A stretch of DNA of 64,000 nt, taken from JANXUC01 sp964619065 (GTDB taxonomy: Bacteria > Acidobacteriota > Terriglobia > Terriglobales > Acidobacteriaceae). Location: the NCBI GenBank assembly GCA_964619065.1, contig CAZUCC010000010.1, forward strand, positions 1 through 64,000. The letters run 5' to 3'. Position 1 is the stretch's first letter. Every line of letters begins with the position of its first letter. Made by a program: the position numbers and the translations under genes. Below, one piece after another: positions 33,401 through 41,821 of the stretch. The notes under the pieces are model-generated. The model was not told the DNA's origin. It saw nothing but the letters and a program-made list of their open reading frames with translations, and did no database searches.

Positions 33401-35554
33401 ATGAATCTCGCTCGCCAGTCCACAATTCTGTTCTCTCTTATTCTCCCCGTCTTATTTGCTTTGACTGTGCGGTCTGCCGGCCAGACTTCTTCCTCCACGC
33501 TGGTCTATCCGCAGCCGAGGCGTGGCGACCAGGTCGACGACTACCATGGCGTCAAGGTCGCCGACCCCTACCGCTGGCTCGAAGACACGGATTCCGCGGA
33601 AACTCGCAGCTGGGTCGAGGCGGAAAACAAACTCACCTTCGGCTACCTGGGGCAGTTCCCTTATCGGCAGGCCATTCACGATCGTCTGACCAAGCTGTGG
33701 AACTTCGAGCGCTACACCGTTCCTCAGCAGCAAGGCGGGCGCTACTTCTTCCAGCACAACAGTGGCCTGCAAAATCAGAATGTTCTCCTCGTGTCGGAAT
33801 CCCTCAACGCCGAGCCGCGCGTTTTGCTCGACCCGAATACGCTCTCCCCCGATGGCACAGTCGCGCTCGCCGGTTCCGCAGCCTCGGACGATGGCAAGCT
33901 CATGGCTTATGCCCTCGCGGCTTCAGGCTCCGACTGGAATGAGTGGCACGTGCGCGACGTCGACACCGGAAAAGATACTCCTGACCTTCTCAAGTGGGTG
34001 AAGTTTTCCGGCGCCTCCTGGAGCAAAGACGGCAAAGGTTTTTACTACAGCCGCTACGACGAGCCCACGGGCGCCACTATGCGGGACACGAATTATTTCC
34101 AGAAGCTTTATTATCATCAGCTGGGCACGGCCCAATCCGAAGACAAACTCATCTACGAACGGCCAGATAACAAAGAGCTTGGCTTTGCCGGTAACGTCAG
34201 CGATGACGGCCACTATCTGATCATCCACGTCTGGCAAGGCACGTCTCCCAAGAACCGTCTCTACTACAAAGACCTGACCCAGCCCGATTCGCAGGTTGTA
34301 AAGCTGCTCGACGACTTCGATGCGCAGTACACGTTCGTCGATAATGACGGCCCCGTCTTTTGGCTGCAGACCGATCTCGATGCCCCCCGCGGACGCTTGA
34401 TCGCGATTGACACGCGCCATCCCGAGCGCACCAACTGGAAAACTCTTGTCCCTCAGGGCGCAGACAAGCTGGAGTCTGCTAATGTCGTGAACAATTCCTT
34501 TCTTCTGGGGTACCTGAAGGACGCGCGAACCGAAGTCCGCGTCCACGACCTGAACGGAATTTTCCTGCGCAACGTCGATTTGCCGGGCATCGGCACTGCC
34601 ATAGGTTTCGGCGGCAAACGCAAGGACAAGGAAACCTTCTACGCGTTCACTAGTTTCATTTCCCCAACAACTGTCTATCGCTACGATCCGCAAGCCGGCA
34701 AGAGTGCCGTCTTCCGCCAGCCCAAGGTCGACTTTGACGCCAGCCGCTACGAAACCGAACAGGTCTTCTACAACAGCAAGGACGGCACCCGCGTTCCAAT
34801 GTTTCTTACCCATAAGAAGGGGCTGAAGCTCGACGGCCAGAATCCCGTCCTGCTTTACGCCTACGGCGGATTTGATATATCGCTGACCCCTAACTTTTCT
34901 GTTCCCAATGTTGTCTGGCTCGAAATGGGAGGTGTCTACGCTCAGCCTAACCTGCGGGGTGGTGGTGAATACGGCGAGGAATGGCACCAAGCGGGCATGA
35001 AGCTGAAAAAGCAGAATGTGTTCGACGACTTCCTCGCCGCCGCTGAATGGCTCATCGCAAACAAGTACACCTCAACGCCCAGGCTGGCAATTCGCGGCGG
35101 CAGCAACGGCGGCCTGCTGGTCGGAGCCTGTGTGACCCAGCGTCCCGATCTTTTCGGGGCCACGCTCCCGGAAGTTGGTGTCATGGACATGCTGCGCTTC
35201 CACAAATTCACCATCGGCTGGGCCTGGACTTCGGACTACGGCTCCTCCGACGATCCTGCGGAATTTAAGGCGCTGTATGCCTACTCGCCGTTGCACAACC
35301 TGAAACCGGGAACGAAGTATCCGCCCACGCTCATCGCAACCTCCGATCATGATGACCGCGTGGTTCCCGGCCACAGCTTCAAGTTCGCAGCGACCATGCA
35401 AGCCGATCAGGCGGGATCGGCGCCCGTGCTCATTCGCATTGAGACCAAGGCTGGCCACGGCGCGGGCAAATCCATCACGAAGTTAATCGATGAGACCGCG
35501 GACACCTGGTCATTCCTTGCGCACAATCTGGATATGAAGCCGACGTTGCACTAG
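33401..35554 (+). CDS. Secreted prolyl oligopeptidase (S9A)
   Basis: A 717-aa protein. A signal peptide (about residues 1-26), then the N-terminal propeller (typical YPQPRRGDQVDDYHG and DPYRWLED start), then the alpha/beta-hydrolase domain. The catalytic Ser is in GGSNGGLL, the Asp in SDHDDRV and the His in KAGHGAGK. It cleaves after Pro in short peptides, here in the periplasm or outside. ATG 33401 has AAGAGGA at good spacing and gives a clean signal peptide; an ATG 24 nt upstream is in frame. Confidence 0.9.
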   Translation: MNLARQSTILFSLILPVLFALTVRSAGQTSSSTLVYPQPRRGDQVDDYHGVKVADPYRWLEDTDSAETRSWVEAENKLTFGYLGQFPYRQAIHDRLTKLWNFERYTVPQQQGGRYFFQHNSGLQNQNVLLVSESLNAEPRVLLDPNTLSPDGTVALAGSAASDDGKLMAYALAASGSDWNEWHVRDVDTGKDTPDLLKWVKFSGASWSKDGKGFYYSRYDEPTGATMRDTNYFQKLYYHQLGTAQSEDKLIYERPDNKELGFAGNVSDDGHYLIIHVWQGTSPKNRLYYKDLTQPDSQVVKLLDDFDAQYTFVDNDGPVFWLQTDLDAPRGRLIAIDTRHPERTNWKTLVPQGADKLESANVVNNSFLLGYLKDARTEVRVHDLNGIFLRNVDLPGIGTAIGFGGKRKDKETFYAFTSFISPTTVYRYDPQAGKSAVFRQPKVDFDASRYETEQVFYNSKDGTRVPMFLTHKKGLKLDGQNPVLLYAYGGFDISLTPNFSVPNVVWLEMGGVYAQPNLRGGGEYGEEWHQAGMKLKKQNVFDDFLAAAEWLIANKYTSTPRLAIRGGSNGGLLVGACVTQRPDLFGATLPEVGVMDMLRFHKFTIGWAWTSDYGSSDDPAEFKALYAYSPLHNLKPGTKYPPTLIATSDHDDRVVPGHSFKFAATMQADQAGSAPVLIRIETKAGHGAGKSITKLIDETADTWSFLAHNLDMKPTLH

Positions 35555-35641
35555 ACCAAGATAAGCTTGGTTACCCAGGAGGGGGTCTACGTCTGGGTTT
35601 CTGATGACACAAGCTTGCTATCCCGATAGAATAGAAGCATC

Positions 35642-36208
35642 ATGAGCAGCTCGGAACTCCTCAGCTTTGGCAACTACGTCGTCACAGAAGATGGAAAGAA
35701 GAAGGTCAAAGAGTTAACCTTTGGCAACGCCGAGCCGGATGGCATCCTGTTGACCTCTGTCGACATGGTGGTGAACTGGATGCGCAAGAGTTCCGTGTGG
35801 CCGATGACCTTTGGCCTTGCCTGTTGTGCCATCGAAATGATGGCCATGGGCGCATCCCGTTTCGATATTGCCCGCTTTGGCGCCGAAGTTTTCCGTCCTT
35901 CACCACGGCAGTCCGATCTGATGATTATCGCTGGACGCGTTTCCAACAAAATGGCTCCGGTCATTCGTCAGCTGTGGGAACAGATGCCCGAACCCAAGTG
36001 GGTTATCTCCATGGGCGCGTGCGCAACTTCCGGCGGTATCTTCAATAATTACGCGCTGGTGCAGGGTGTAAATCAGGTGATCCCGGTTGACATCTACGTC
36101 CCGGGTTGTCCGCCGCGCCCCGAGCAACTCATTTATGCCATTACGCTGCTGCAAGAAAAGATTCAGAAAGAGCGTGGCACGATGAGGAAAGCGCTGAATC
36201 TGTCTTAG
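35642..36208 (+). CDS. nuoB: NADH-quinone oxidoreductase subunit B (solitary)
   Basis: A 188-aa subunit that binds the N2 4Fe-4S cluster of complex I. The four Cys ligands are in LACCAIEMM, SMGACATSGG and VPGCPPRPE. The sequence looks complete and functional. No other nuo gene flanks it, so it is either a detached member of a split complex I operon or belongs to a related hydrogenase/oxidoreductase. Confidence 0.9.
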   Translation: MSSSELLSFGNYVVTEDGKKKVKELTFGNAEPDGILLTSVDMVVNWMRKSSVWPMTFGLACCAIEMMAMGASRFDIARFGAEVFRPSPRQSDLMIIAGRVSNKMAPVIRQLWEQMPEPKWVISMGACATSGGIFNNYALVQGVNQVIPVDIYVPGCPPRPEQLIYAITLLQEKIQKERGTMRKALNLS

Positions 36209-36242
36209 CGTACGCCGAAGTCGCTAGAAGTTTGGAGCCACG

Positions 36243-36710
36243 ATGCGGTTGCCGCCCTCAAATCCCTCCTCCGGCAATCTGCTAAACGCAATTCCATCCA
36301 CTGCCCGTTCAACCTTTTCCGCGCTCGTAGCAATCCTGCTAATGGTGTCGGTTCCTCTGGCACAAGCGCAGCAGGCGGTCTCTCTGAGTGCAAAAGCAGA
36401 GAAGATTCGCCATCACGTGACTGCCTTGTCCCTTGGTTCACCGATTACCGTGATCATGCAAAACAAAGCTGAATATCACGGTTCACTGGGAACAGTGCGC
36501 GCCACAGAGTTTGTGGTCAATGAAGTGGACGAGAATCGTCCAGTCACCGTGCGTTATGAAGATGTCAACAAGCTTCGCAATGGCTATGGAGGTTATAACT
36601 TCATTTCCGGCAAGCACGTCGATCCTTTCCGCAGCAAAGTTGCTGCCGTCGTCGTTCTTGGGAGCCTTCTTGCGATTGTTCTGGTGATCGTGTCTCTCGA
36701 CAAGTCTTAA
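36243..36710 (+). CDS. Membrane-anchored protein with LSm-like segment, unknown function
   Basis: A 155-aa protein with an N-terminal hydrophobic stretch ending in VPLAQAQQ (signal or anchor) and a C-terminal membrane helix (about residues 131-151). Between them, SPITVIMQNKAEYHGSLGTV and the following 30 residues look like a small beta-barrel of the Sm/LSm type. It lies 35 nt after nuoB and may share its transcript. I do not recognise a named family. Confidence 0.5.
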   Translation: MRLPPSNPSSGNLLNAIPSTARSTFSALVAILLMVSVPLAQAQQAVSLSAKAEKIRHHVTALSLGSPITVIMQNKAEYHGSLGTVRATEFVVNEVDENRPVTVRYEDVNKLRNGYGGYNFISGKHVDPFRSKVAAVVVLGSLLAIVLVIVSLDKS

Positions 36711-36822
36711 CGGTTTGTTGAACAATCCCTTGCAACAATGGAAAAGCCAATCAGTGTAGTCCTGAAGTTCAAGAGGTTTATCAATTCCCGCCAGGCTGGA
36801 GCAGTCTCTCCGTCAGAAATTG

Positions 36823-37335
36823 TTAGCGTGATACTGGCGTCGGCGGTTGGTGCTCAGGCCACACTGTGGTGATGACAAGTGCGACTACTATTCCCATCGA
36901 AACCTCAAGGAACCGGTGCACCGCAGTCACCCACGGACTATTGGCGCGCGGGATGAGCAGGATAATCGCAAGGGTGACACTGGCATGCCGGTACGCGGTT
37001 CTCTCCACCCGAAAAGCCGAACACAGTAGTCCGACTACAAGCACGGCTACGCCGAAAACAAGAACGTTACCCCGGAAGTGCATTGCTACCAGCCCTCCAC
37101 AGGCAGCGCCCAATGCTGTGCCCGCGAATCTCTGCAGGGACAGCGGTAGCGAGTCTGCCAAGGTGGATTGCATGACAATGAGGGTCGAGATCGAAGACCA
37201 ATAGGCTTCCGGCAGCCCAAGCAGCTGGGCTACCAGCAAGGACAGTACAGCGGCAGACGCAACTCGCACAGAATGTATAGGGTTCGCTGGGTTTTGCCCT
37301 GCGATGATCGATTGACGTAAGTGTTCGGTGTTCAT
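36823..37335 (-). CDS. FUSC-family / aromatic-acid-exporter-like membrane protein
   Basis: A 170-aa protein with about five membrane helices. The pattern YWSSISTLIVMQSTLADSL and FAGTALGAACGG is typical of the N-terminal half of FUSC/ArAE exporters. The family is usually longer, with a cytosolic half that is missing here, so this is a short form. Function is inferred only as efflux. Confidence 0.65.
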   Translation of the reverse strand: MNTEHLRQSIIAGQNPANPIHSVRVASAAVLSLLVAQLLGLPEAYWSSISTLIVMQSTLADSLPLSLQRFAGTALGAACGGLVAMHFRGNVLVFGVAVLVVGLLCSAFRVERTAYRHASVTLAIILLIPRANSPWVTAVHRFLEVSMGIVVALVITTVWPEHQPPTPVSR

Positions 37336-37416
37336 CGGGTTGCCTCTATCTCCTATCCATGACTGGGCGAGCCTTTGACGGCCGTAAGGCCTGATTCGTG
37401 GGGCGTTTGGTTGTTG

Positions 37417-38079
37417 TTAGCGCACATTCAATGGCACAGAAGCGAACAGCGCACTGACTCCATTCCACAGAATCTGAACTCCAATACAGACCAGCAGAAA
37501 CGACGAAAGCCGCATGATTGCGGTCATCGCCGAGGCTCCCAGGATTTGCGCCAGGCGGTCTGCGAAGCCATAGCACAGGAAAATGCTGAACGCGATCACT
37601 AGCGACCCGAGCAGCGCTGTCACGACGGCCCAGGGCTCGACTCCGTGGCGGACTGCGTTTGCGCCCAAAGTGATTGCCACTGAAATCGATCCTGGACCTA
37701 CCGTCAGAGGCAGAGTCAGTGGGTAAAACGCTTGACCAAAGGGGTCTTGCGGTTTTGCGTTTCGGTGTACCTCGCTGCGTTCATCGTCCTCCCGTTGCTT
37801 GAGCATCGTCCATCCCGTCGAGATGACAATCAACCCTCCGCCAACTTGCACCACGGGCAGGGAAATTCCAAAGAAGGCAAGAACATGCGTGCCAATGAGA
37901 TAGGAGCCCACTAACAAGAAAAAGCTGTTTCTGGCAATCCGCCAGGCTAGTCCCATTCGCGCTTGCGGCGAGGACTCCCGCGTAAGTGCAAGAAAGATTG
38001 GGCTTCCTCCCAGCGGGTTCACGATGGGGAAGAGTGCACTGAGAATCAAAACCAAGCTTTTCGCTGCTTCCGCCATCAT
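37417..38079 (-). CDS. MarC-family integral membrane protein
   Basis: A 220-aa protein with six helices. MarC signatures include FPIVNPLGGSPIFLALT near the start and AFYPLTLPLTVGPGSISVAITLGA in pieces. The family (formerly linked to multiple antibiotic resistance) has no settled function. It stands alone; the 80 nt after it are unremarkable. Confidence 0.85.
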   Translation of the reverse strand: MMAEAAKSLVLILSALFPIVNPLGGSPIFLALTRESSPQARMGLAWRIARNSFFLLVGSYLIGTHVLAFFGISLPVVQVGGGLIVISTGWTMLKQREDDERSEVHRNAKPQDPFGQAFYPLTLPLTVGPGSISVAITLGANAVRHGVEPWAVVTALLGSLVIAFSIFLCYGFADRLAQILGASAMTAIMRLSSFLLVCIGVQILWNGVSALFASVPLNVR

Positions 38080-38269
38080 TCCTCCGGCCTTGCATTATAG
38101 CCGTGCCGCATGGGCAACAGAGGGGATCGGTCACACGCTGTTAAAGAAAAATTGACACTATCGTGACAACTCCGGCCCTTTGCTTTGGGATACTGCGGCC
38201 CTCTAGAATCCGCGTCGCAGGCATTCCGCAGCCGGAAGCGGCACCCGAAGTTTCTTGAAGGGGACAACT

Positions 38270-39835
38270 ATGAGACCTCACGTCATTGCCTTTGCGTTTG
38301 CCGTTTCCATGATGGGCCTGTGTGGCGCGATCAGCGCGCAGACCAGTCCGCCCGCTGCTTCTACCGGGTGTAACAGCCCGAATGGAAACCGCTTCAACCT
38401 GGAGCCGCGTCCCAACGCCGTGGTTGAGGCGGCTGAATCCGTTGCTGTGCTGCCCAACCGGGCGGGTGCGAATATCGATTTGGTTGTTGCCACCGGGAAC
38501 GATGCCCGCGGATCGTTCGATAACCCCAACGCGACCATTATCAGTGCGGACGCCTTTTATGTTCAGCGCTCGAACTCCAACTGCGCTGCCGATTTTGAAG
38601 GTGGCATACCCGAGATTGACAACATCTTCGATTCATTTGTCCCCTTCGGAAGCCCTACCGTCGTGGCCGATCCCGCACGCGACGCATTCTTCTTGGTAGA
38701 TCTCAGATTTGGCATCCTTCACGACGACAACGGTGTCGGGATCATCCGGGCGACGGCAGCGAATCTTCTCGATCCGAAGGCCTGTCCGAATGGCACAGAA
38801 GTCGGAACGGCAACCTGCTGGACCACCGGGGCGGTCACCAACATTACTTCGCTCAATGCATTCCTCTCCAATCCGCAGATCGCAGTCGATACAAGAAAAA
38901 CTGGGATAGGGGCTGGCGATATCTACACCGTAGTTTCTCAGGCGGACCCCAACAATACGCTTCACAAAAGCGTCTTCCTGACGGCCTGCACCAGCCTGCT
39001 CAACTGTGGCAATTCCATCAAGATCAGCGGAGCCGACCTGGAAGGAGACTATGGGTGGGTGCAAGTACGTCCGGACGGTAGCATCACAGTGTCGTATCGG
39101 AACACGAGCTTTCCAGGAGTTAATCCGGAGACCATCAAATTTGCAAACTGCAAACCCAAAGGTGCGCCTGCATCGCCCACGTGTAGCGCACCGGTGGTCA
39201 TCACTACAGAAAAGAATCCGGTTTTCGCAAGTAATGAAGGGGATGCTCCCACCTTGAATGTCCTCTATCCAAAGCATGCGCATCGTCTGGAAAGCGACGG
39301 GAAGACCGTAACCACGTTTCTGGTTTATGACCGTTGCAATGTACCCATCATGTCCCTCGGCGTTGCAAGCTTTGTTTGTCCGAAATCCGAGATCGCGATG
39401 ACCACTTCCAAAAACGGCGGCACGACTTGGTCTCCGATTTCGGCCAGTACGACCAGCCCGGGACAGCAATTTTTCTCCGCGATCGCGACCGATGCTTCGA
39501 CTGGAACGGTCAACATCGCCTACTACTCCACTGAGAACGATCCCTTTGGAGAGCGCCCGCAGGTTTTTCTCGCTCAGGTGGCACCCGGCGGGACGACGGT
39601 AGGCACGCCGAAGTTGCTGACATCGGCGTCGGCAGATATGCAGGCATCGTCGCCGATCCTGCTTCCGTTCCAAGCTACTGGGTTTGGCGACCGCATCGGG
39701 CTGGCGGCAGCCGGAACAGGAACAGCGGGGAAGAGCCGCGCCTATGTGGGCTTTACCTGGAGTAGCGTGCCCGGAACTTATGGCGGCGTTTCCAGCACCG
39801 ATGTGAATAATCATCTGACGCTGTTTCAGTACTAG
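38270..39835 (+). CDS. Secreted Asp-box (sialidase-like) protein, paralogue 1
   Basis: A 521-aa exported protein (signal peptide ends at ISAQTS). Shared blocks with the next gene include FNLEPRPNAV, LPNRAGANIDLVV, DPARDAFF, YPKHAHRLES and TTFLVYDRC. An Asp-box-like SKNGGTTWSPI suggests a sialidase/BNR-type propeller, but sialidase catalytic Arg/Glu/Tyr residues cannot be assigned. Paired Cys residues (e.g. in NSNCAADFEGG, GTATCWTTG) would form disulfides outside. ATG 38270 is preceded by GAAGGGGA. Function unknown. Confidence 0.65.
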   Translation: MRPHVIAFAFAVSMMGLCGAISAQTSPPAASTGCNSPNGNRFNLEPRPNAVVEAAESVAVLPNRAGANIDLVVATGNDARGSFDNPNATIISADAFYVQRSNSNCAADFEGGIPEIDNIFDSFVPFGSPTVVADPARDAFFLVDLRFGILHDDNGVGIIRATAANLLDPKACPNGTEVGTATCWTTGAVTNITSLNAFLSNPQIAVDTRKTGIGAGDIYTVVSQADPNNTLHKSVFLTACTSLLNCGNSIKISGADLEGDYGWVQVRPDGSITVSYRNTSFPGVNPETIKFANCKPKGAPASPTCSAPVVITTEKNPVFASNEGDAPTLNVLYPKHAHRLESDGKTVTTFLVYDRCNVPIMSLGVASFVCPKSEIAMTTSKNGGTTWSPISASTTSPGQQFFSAIATDASTGTVNIAYYSTENDPFGERPQVFLAQVAPGGTTVGTPKLLTSASADMQASSPILLPFQATGFGDRIGLAAAGTGTAGKSRAYVGFTWSSVPGTYGGVSSTDVNNHLTLFQY

Positions 39836-39874
39836 CGCGGGCAGCGAGCTATACGAGTTTGGGGGAGAATCGAG

Positions 39875-41704
39875 ATGGAAGCAATAAAGACCGGGACACT
39901 GGCAATCGTTGTTGGATCATTACTGCTCCTTCAGCCGCTACAGGCCCAGAGCGTTCGTCGCAGTGGCGCGGCAGGGAAGAACCAGGCAAGCATGCCAAAG
40001 GCTTTCCAGGGCTTCCGGATTCCGCCATCGGCACCGCTTCGGTTTCTCGCGTCCGATGAAGGCAGAGGCCTTCTGAAAGCGACTGGACACCCGTTGGCGC
40101 AATATGCCATCCAGGCGTTTGGCGAGCCTTCGCAAGCCGCAGTGGCGGCTGCTGCGCGGTTCCAACAGGCCGCGAGTGTCACTCAGTCAGTAGTGTCTGG
40201 GCAACAGTTAGCGGCTGCCTCCGTTCCGTGCGCCGGAACTAGCGGCGCCCTTTTCAACCTGGAACCGCGGGCGAATGCAGTCGCACAAAATCAGGCAAAT
40301 GCTGATTTTCTGCCCAACCGCATTGCGGCGGGAGACGACCTGATCGTGCAAGCGGCGAACGACTGGCGTGGCAATTCGACCACGGCTAAATGGGACCAGA
40401 ACGTGAGCGGCTACTACGTACACCGCTCAACCACTGCAGACTGTAGCGTGCAGTTTGAAGGTGGCCTGCCGACCTTTACAGCCCAGGGCAATCCGGAGAT
40501 GGGAATCGGGAACGTGGTAGTCGCGGCGGACCCTGCCCGGGATGCATTCTTCATGGCGGATGTGCGCCTAGCCAATACGGGAGGAGTGGGTTTGTTCCGC
40601 GCCTCCGCTTCCACATTACTCAACACGACAGCTTGTCCAAATGGAACACACTCCCAGGCCCAGGCGACATCTTGTTGGAAGACGACGGCTCCCGTGCTGC
40701 TCTTCCCACAGCCCATTTTCGATTCAGTGAACGATCTGCCCCGCATCGCCCTGGATGAGCGTCCCAACGGGGCGGGAACGGGAGCAGGCAACGCCTATGT
40801 GGTGAGCACGCAGTTCAGTTTCTCGCTACAGACAAGCGTCATCGCTCTCGCGGCCTGCAGCAATACGCTGAACTGCAGCCCGGCTCTCACTGTGAGTGGC
40901 CCCGACATCAGCTCCGGTTTTCCGGATGTGCGGGTACGCCCGGATGGCCAGATCACTGTTTCCTATCTCGTCGCCAACAGCAATGGAAGCGAGAGCATTA
41001 AGTATGTGGCGTGCACTCCGGCGGTCGCTCCGAAAGTGCCCACCTGCGGTGCACCCACTTTGGTACGCAACATAGTCCGTCCCATCGCGCCTAGCAGTGG
41101 ATCGCCCGTCCAGACAGAGTTACTTAACGTGAATCTGTTAGCGTTTACGTATCCGAAGCACGCGCATCGAGCGGAGTCCGGAAATACTTTCACAACCTTC
41201 CTCGTCTATGACGATTGCAAGCGTCAATTCCTCCAGGGGAACCCTCCCTTTGCTGTATGTCTGGATGCGGAAGTCTTGATGACCAGTTCCACAGACAATG
41301 GGAAAACGTGGTCCACTCCGGTATCTGCGGACAACGCGGCGGGCCACCACTTTTATCCGGTTATTGCCACCGATGCCTCCACTGGGTTTGTGAACATCGC
41401 CTACTACAGCACGGAAGGTGACACGTTTAATCACGACATACGCGTGGTGCTGAACCAGATCGCGCCCGGTGCCACGAAGATTGGTCCGGCAAAATTCGTA
41501 ACTCAAACGCTGACCCCGATTGATTCCGATCCCGGCAATACGGGGGCCGATCTATTCGAAACGTTTATTGGGGTAGTTGCGCGCGGTACCGCCTCTGGAC
41601 AAAGCAAGGTCTATACGTCCTTCCATACCAACGCAGTGTCAGGAACGTACGGAGGCCGTGCGTTGCCGGAAGAGAACAACCACATCGGTGTATTCGTCTA
41701 CTAG
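39875..41704 (+). CDS. Secreted Asp-box (sialidase-like) protein, paralogue 2
   Basis: A 609-aa paralogue of the preceding protein, starting 40 nt after it, with the same FNLEPRANAV, LPNRIAAGDDLIV, DPARDAFFMAD, YPKHAHRAES and FLVYDDC blocks and an Asp box (STDNGKTWSTP). It has a signal peptide and about 90 extra N-terminal residues rich in Ala/Gln. The pair arose by tandem duplication and is probably co-expressed. Both end in a NHxxxFxY tail. Confidence 0.65.
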   Translation: MEAIKTGTLAIVVGSLLLLQPLQAQSVRRSGAAGKNQASMPKAFQGFRIPPSAPLRFLASDEGRGLLKATGHPLAQYAIQAFGEPSQAAVAAAARFQQAASVTQSVVSGQQLAAASVPCAGTSGALFNLEPRANAVAQNQANADFLPNRIAAGDDLIVQAANDWRGNSTTAKWDQNVSGYYVHRSTTADCSVQFEGGLPTFTAQGNPEMGIGNVVVAADPARDAFFMADVRLANTGGVGLFRASASTLLNTTACPNGTHSQAQATSCWKTTAPVLLFPQPIFDSVNDLPRIALDERPNGAGTGAGNAYVVSTQFSFSLQTSVIALAACSNTLNCSPALTVSGPDISSGFPDVRVRPDGQITVSYLVANSNGSESIKYVACTPAVAPKVPTCGAPTLVRNIVRPIAPSSGSPVQTELLNVNLLAFTYPKHAHRAESGNTFTTFLVYDDCKRQFLQGNPPFAVCLDAEVLMTSSTDNGKTWSTPVSADNAAGHHFYPVIATDASTGFVNIAYYSTEGDTFNHDIRVVLNQIAPGATKIGPAKFVTQTLTPIDSDPGNTGADLFETFIGVVARGTASGQSKVYTSFHTNAVSGTYGGRALPEENNHIGVFVY

Positions 41705-41821
41705 GTCAGATCAGTGGGACGACGATCTTTGGCGGCGGTGGTGCCGCCGCTAAATGTTCCGGTCTAGGATGTGGAACGGTGTTGAGGTGACGCCATAACA
41801 ACGGCTCAGAATGGAGAGCCG

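Noticed and set aside
33923..34990. 355-codon minus-strand frame opposite the prolyl oligopeptidase
   Set aside because: The plus-strand gene has all catalytic residues; the antisense frame has no recognisable domain.
38152..38269. TTGACA at 38152 as a promoter for the Asp-box genes
   Set aside because: No -10 element at 16-18 nt; the nearest TATACT-like sequence is about 31 nt away.
38633..39814. 393-codon minus-strand frame opposite Asp-box paralogue 1
   Set aside because: The plus-strand frame is supported by a paralogue next door and a signal peptide; the antisense product is low-complexity.
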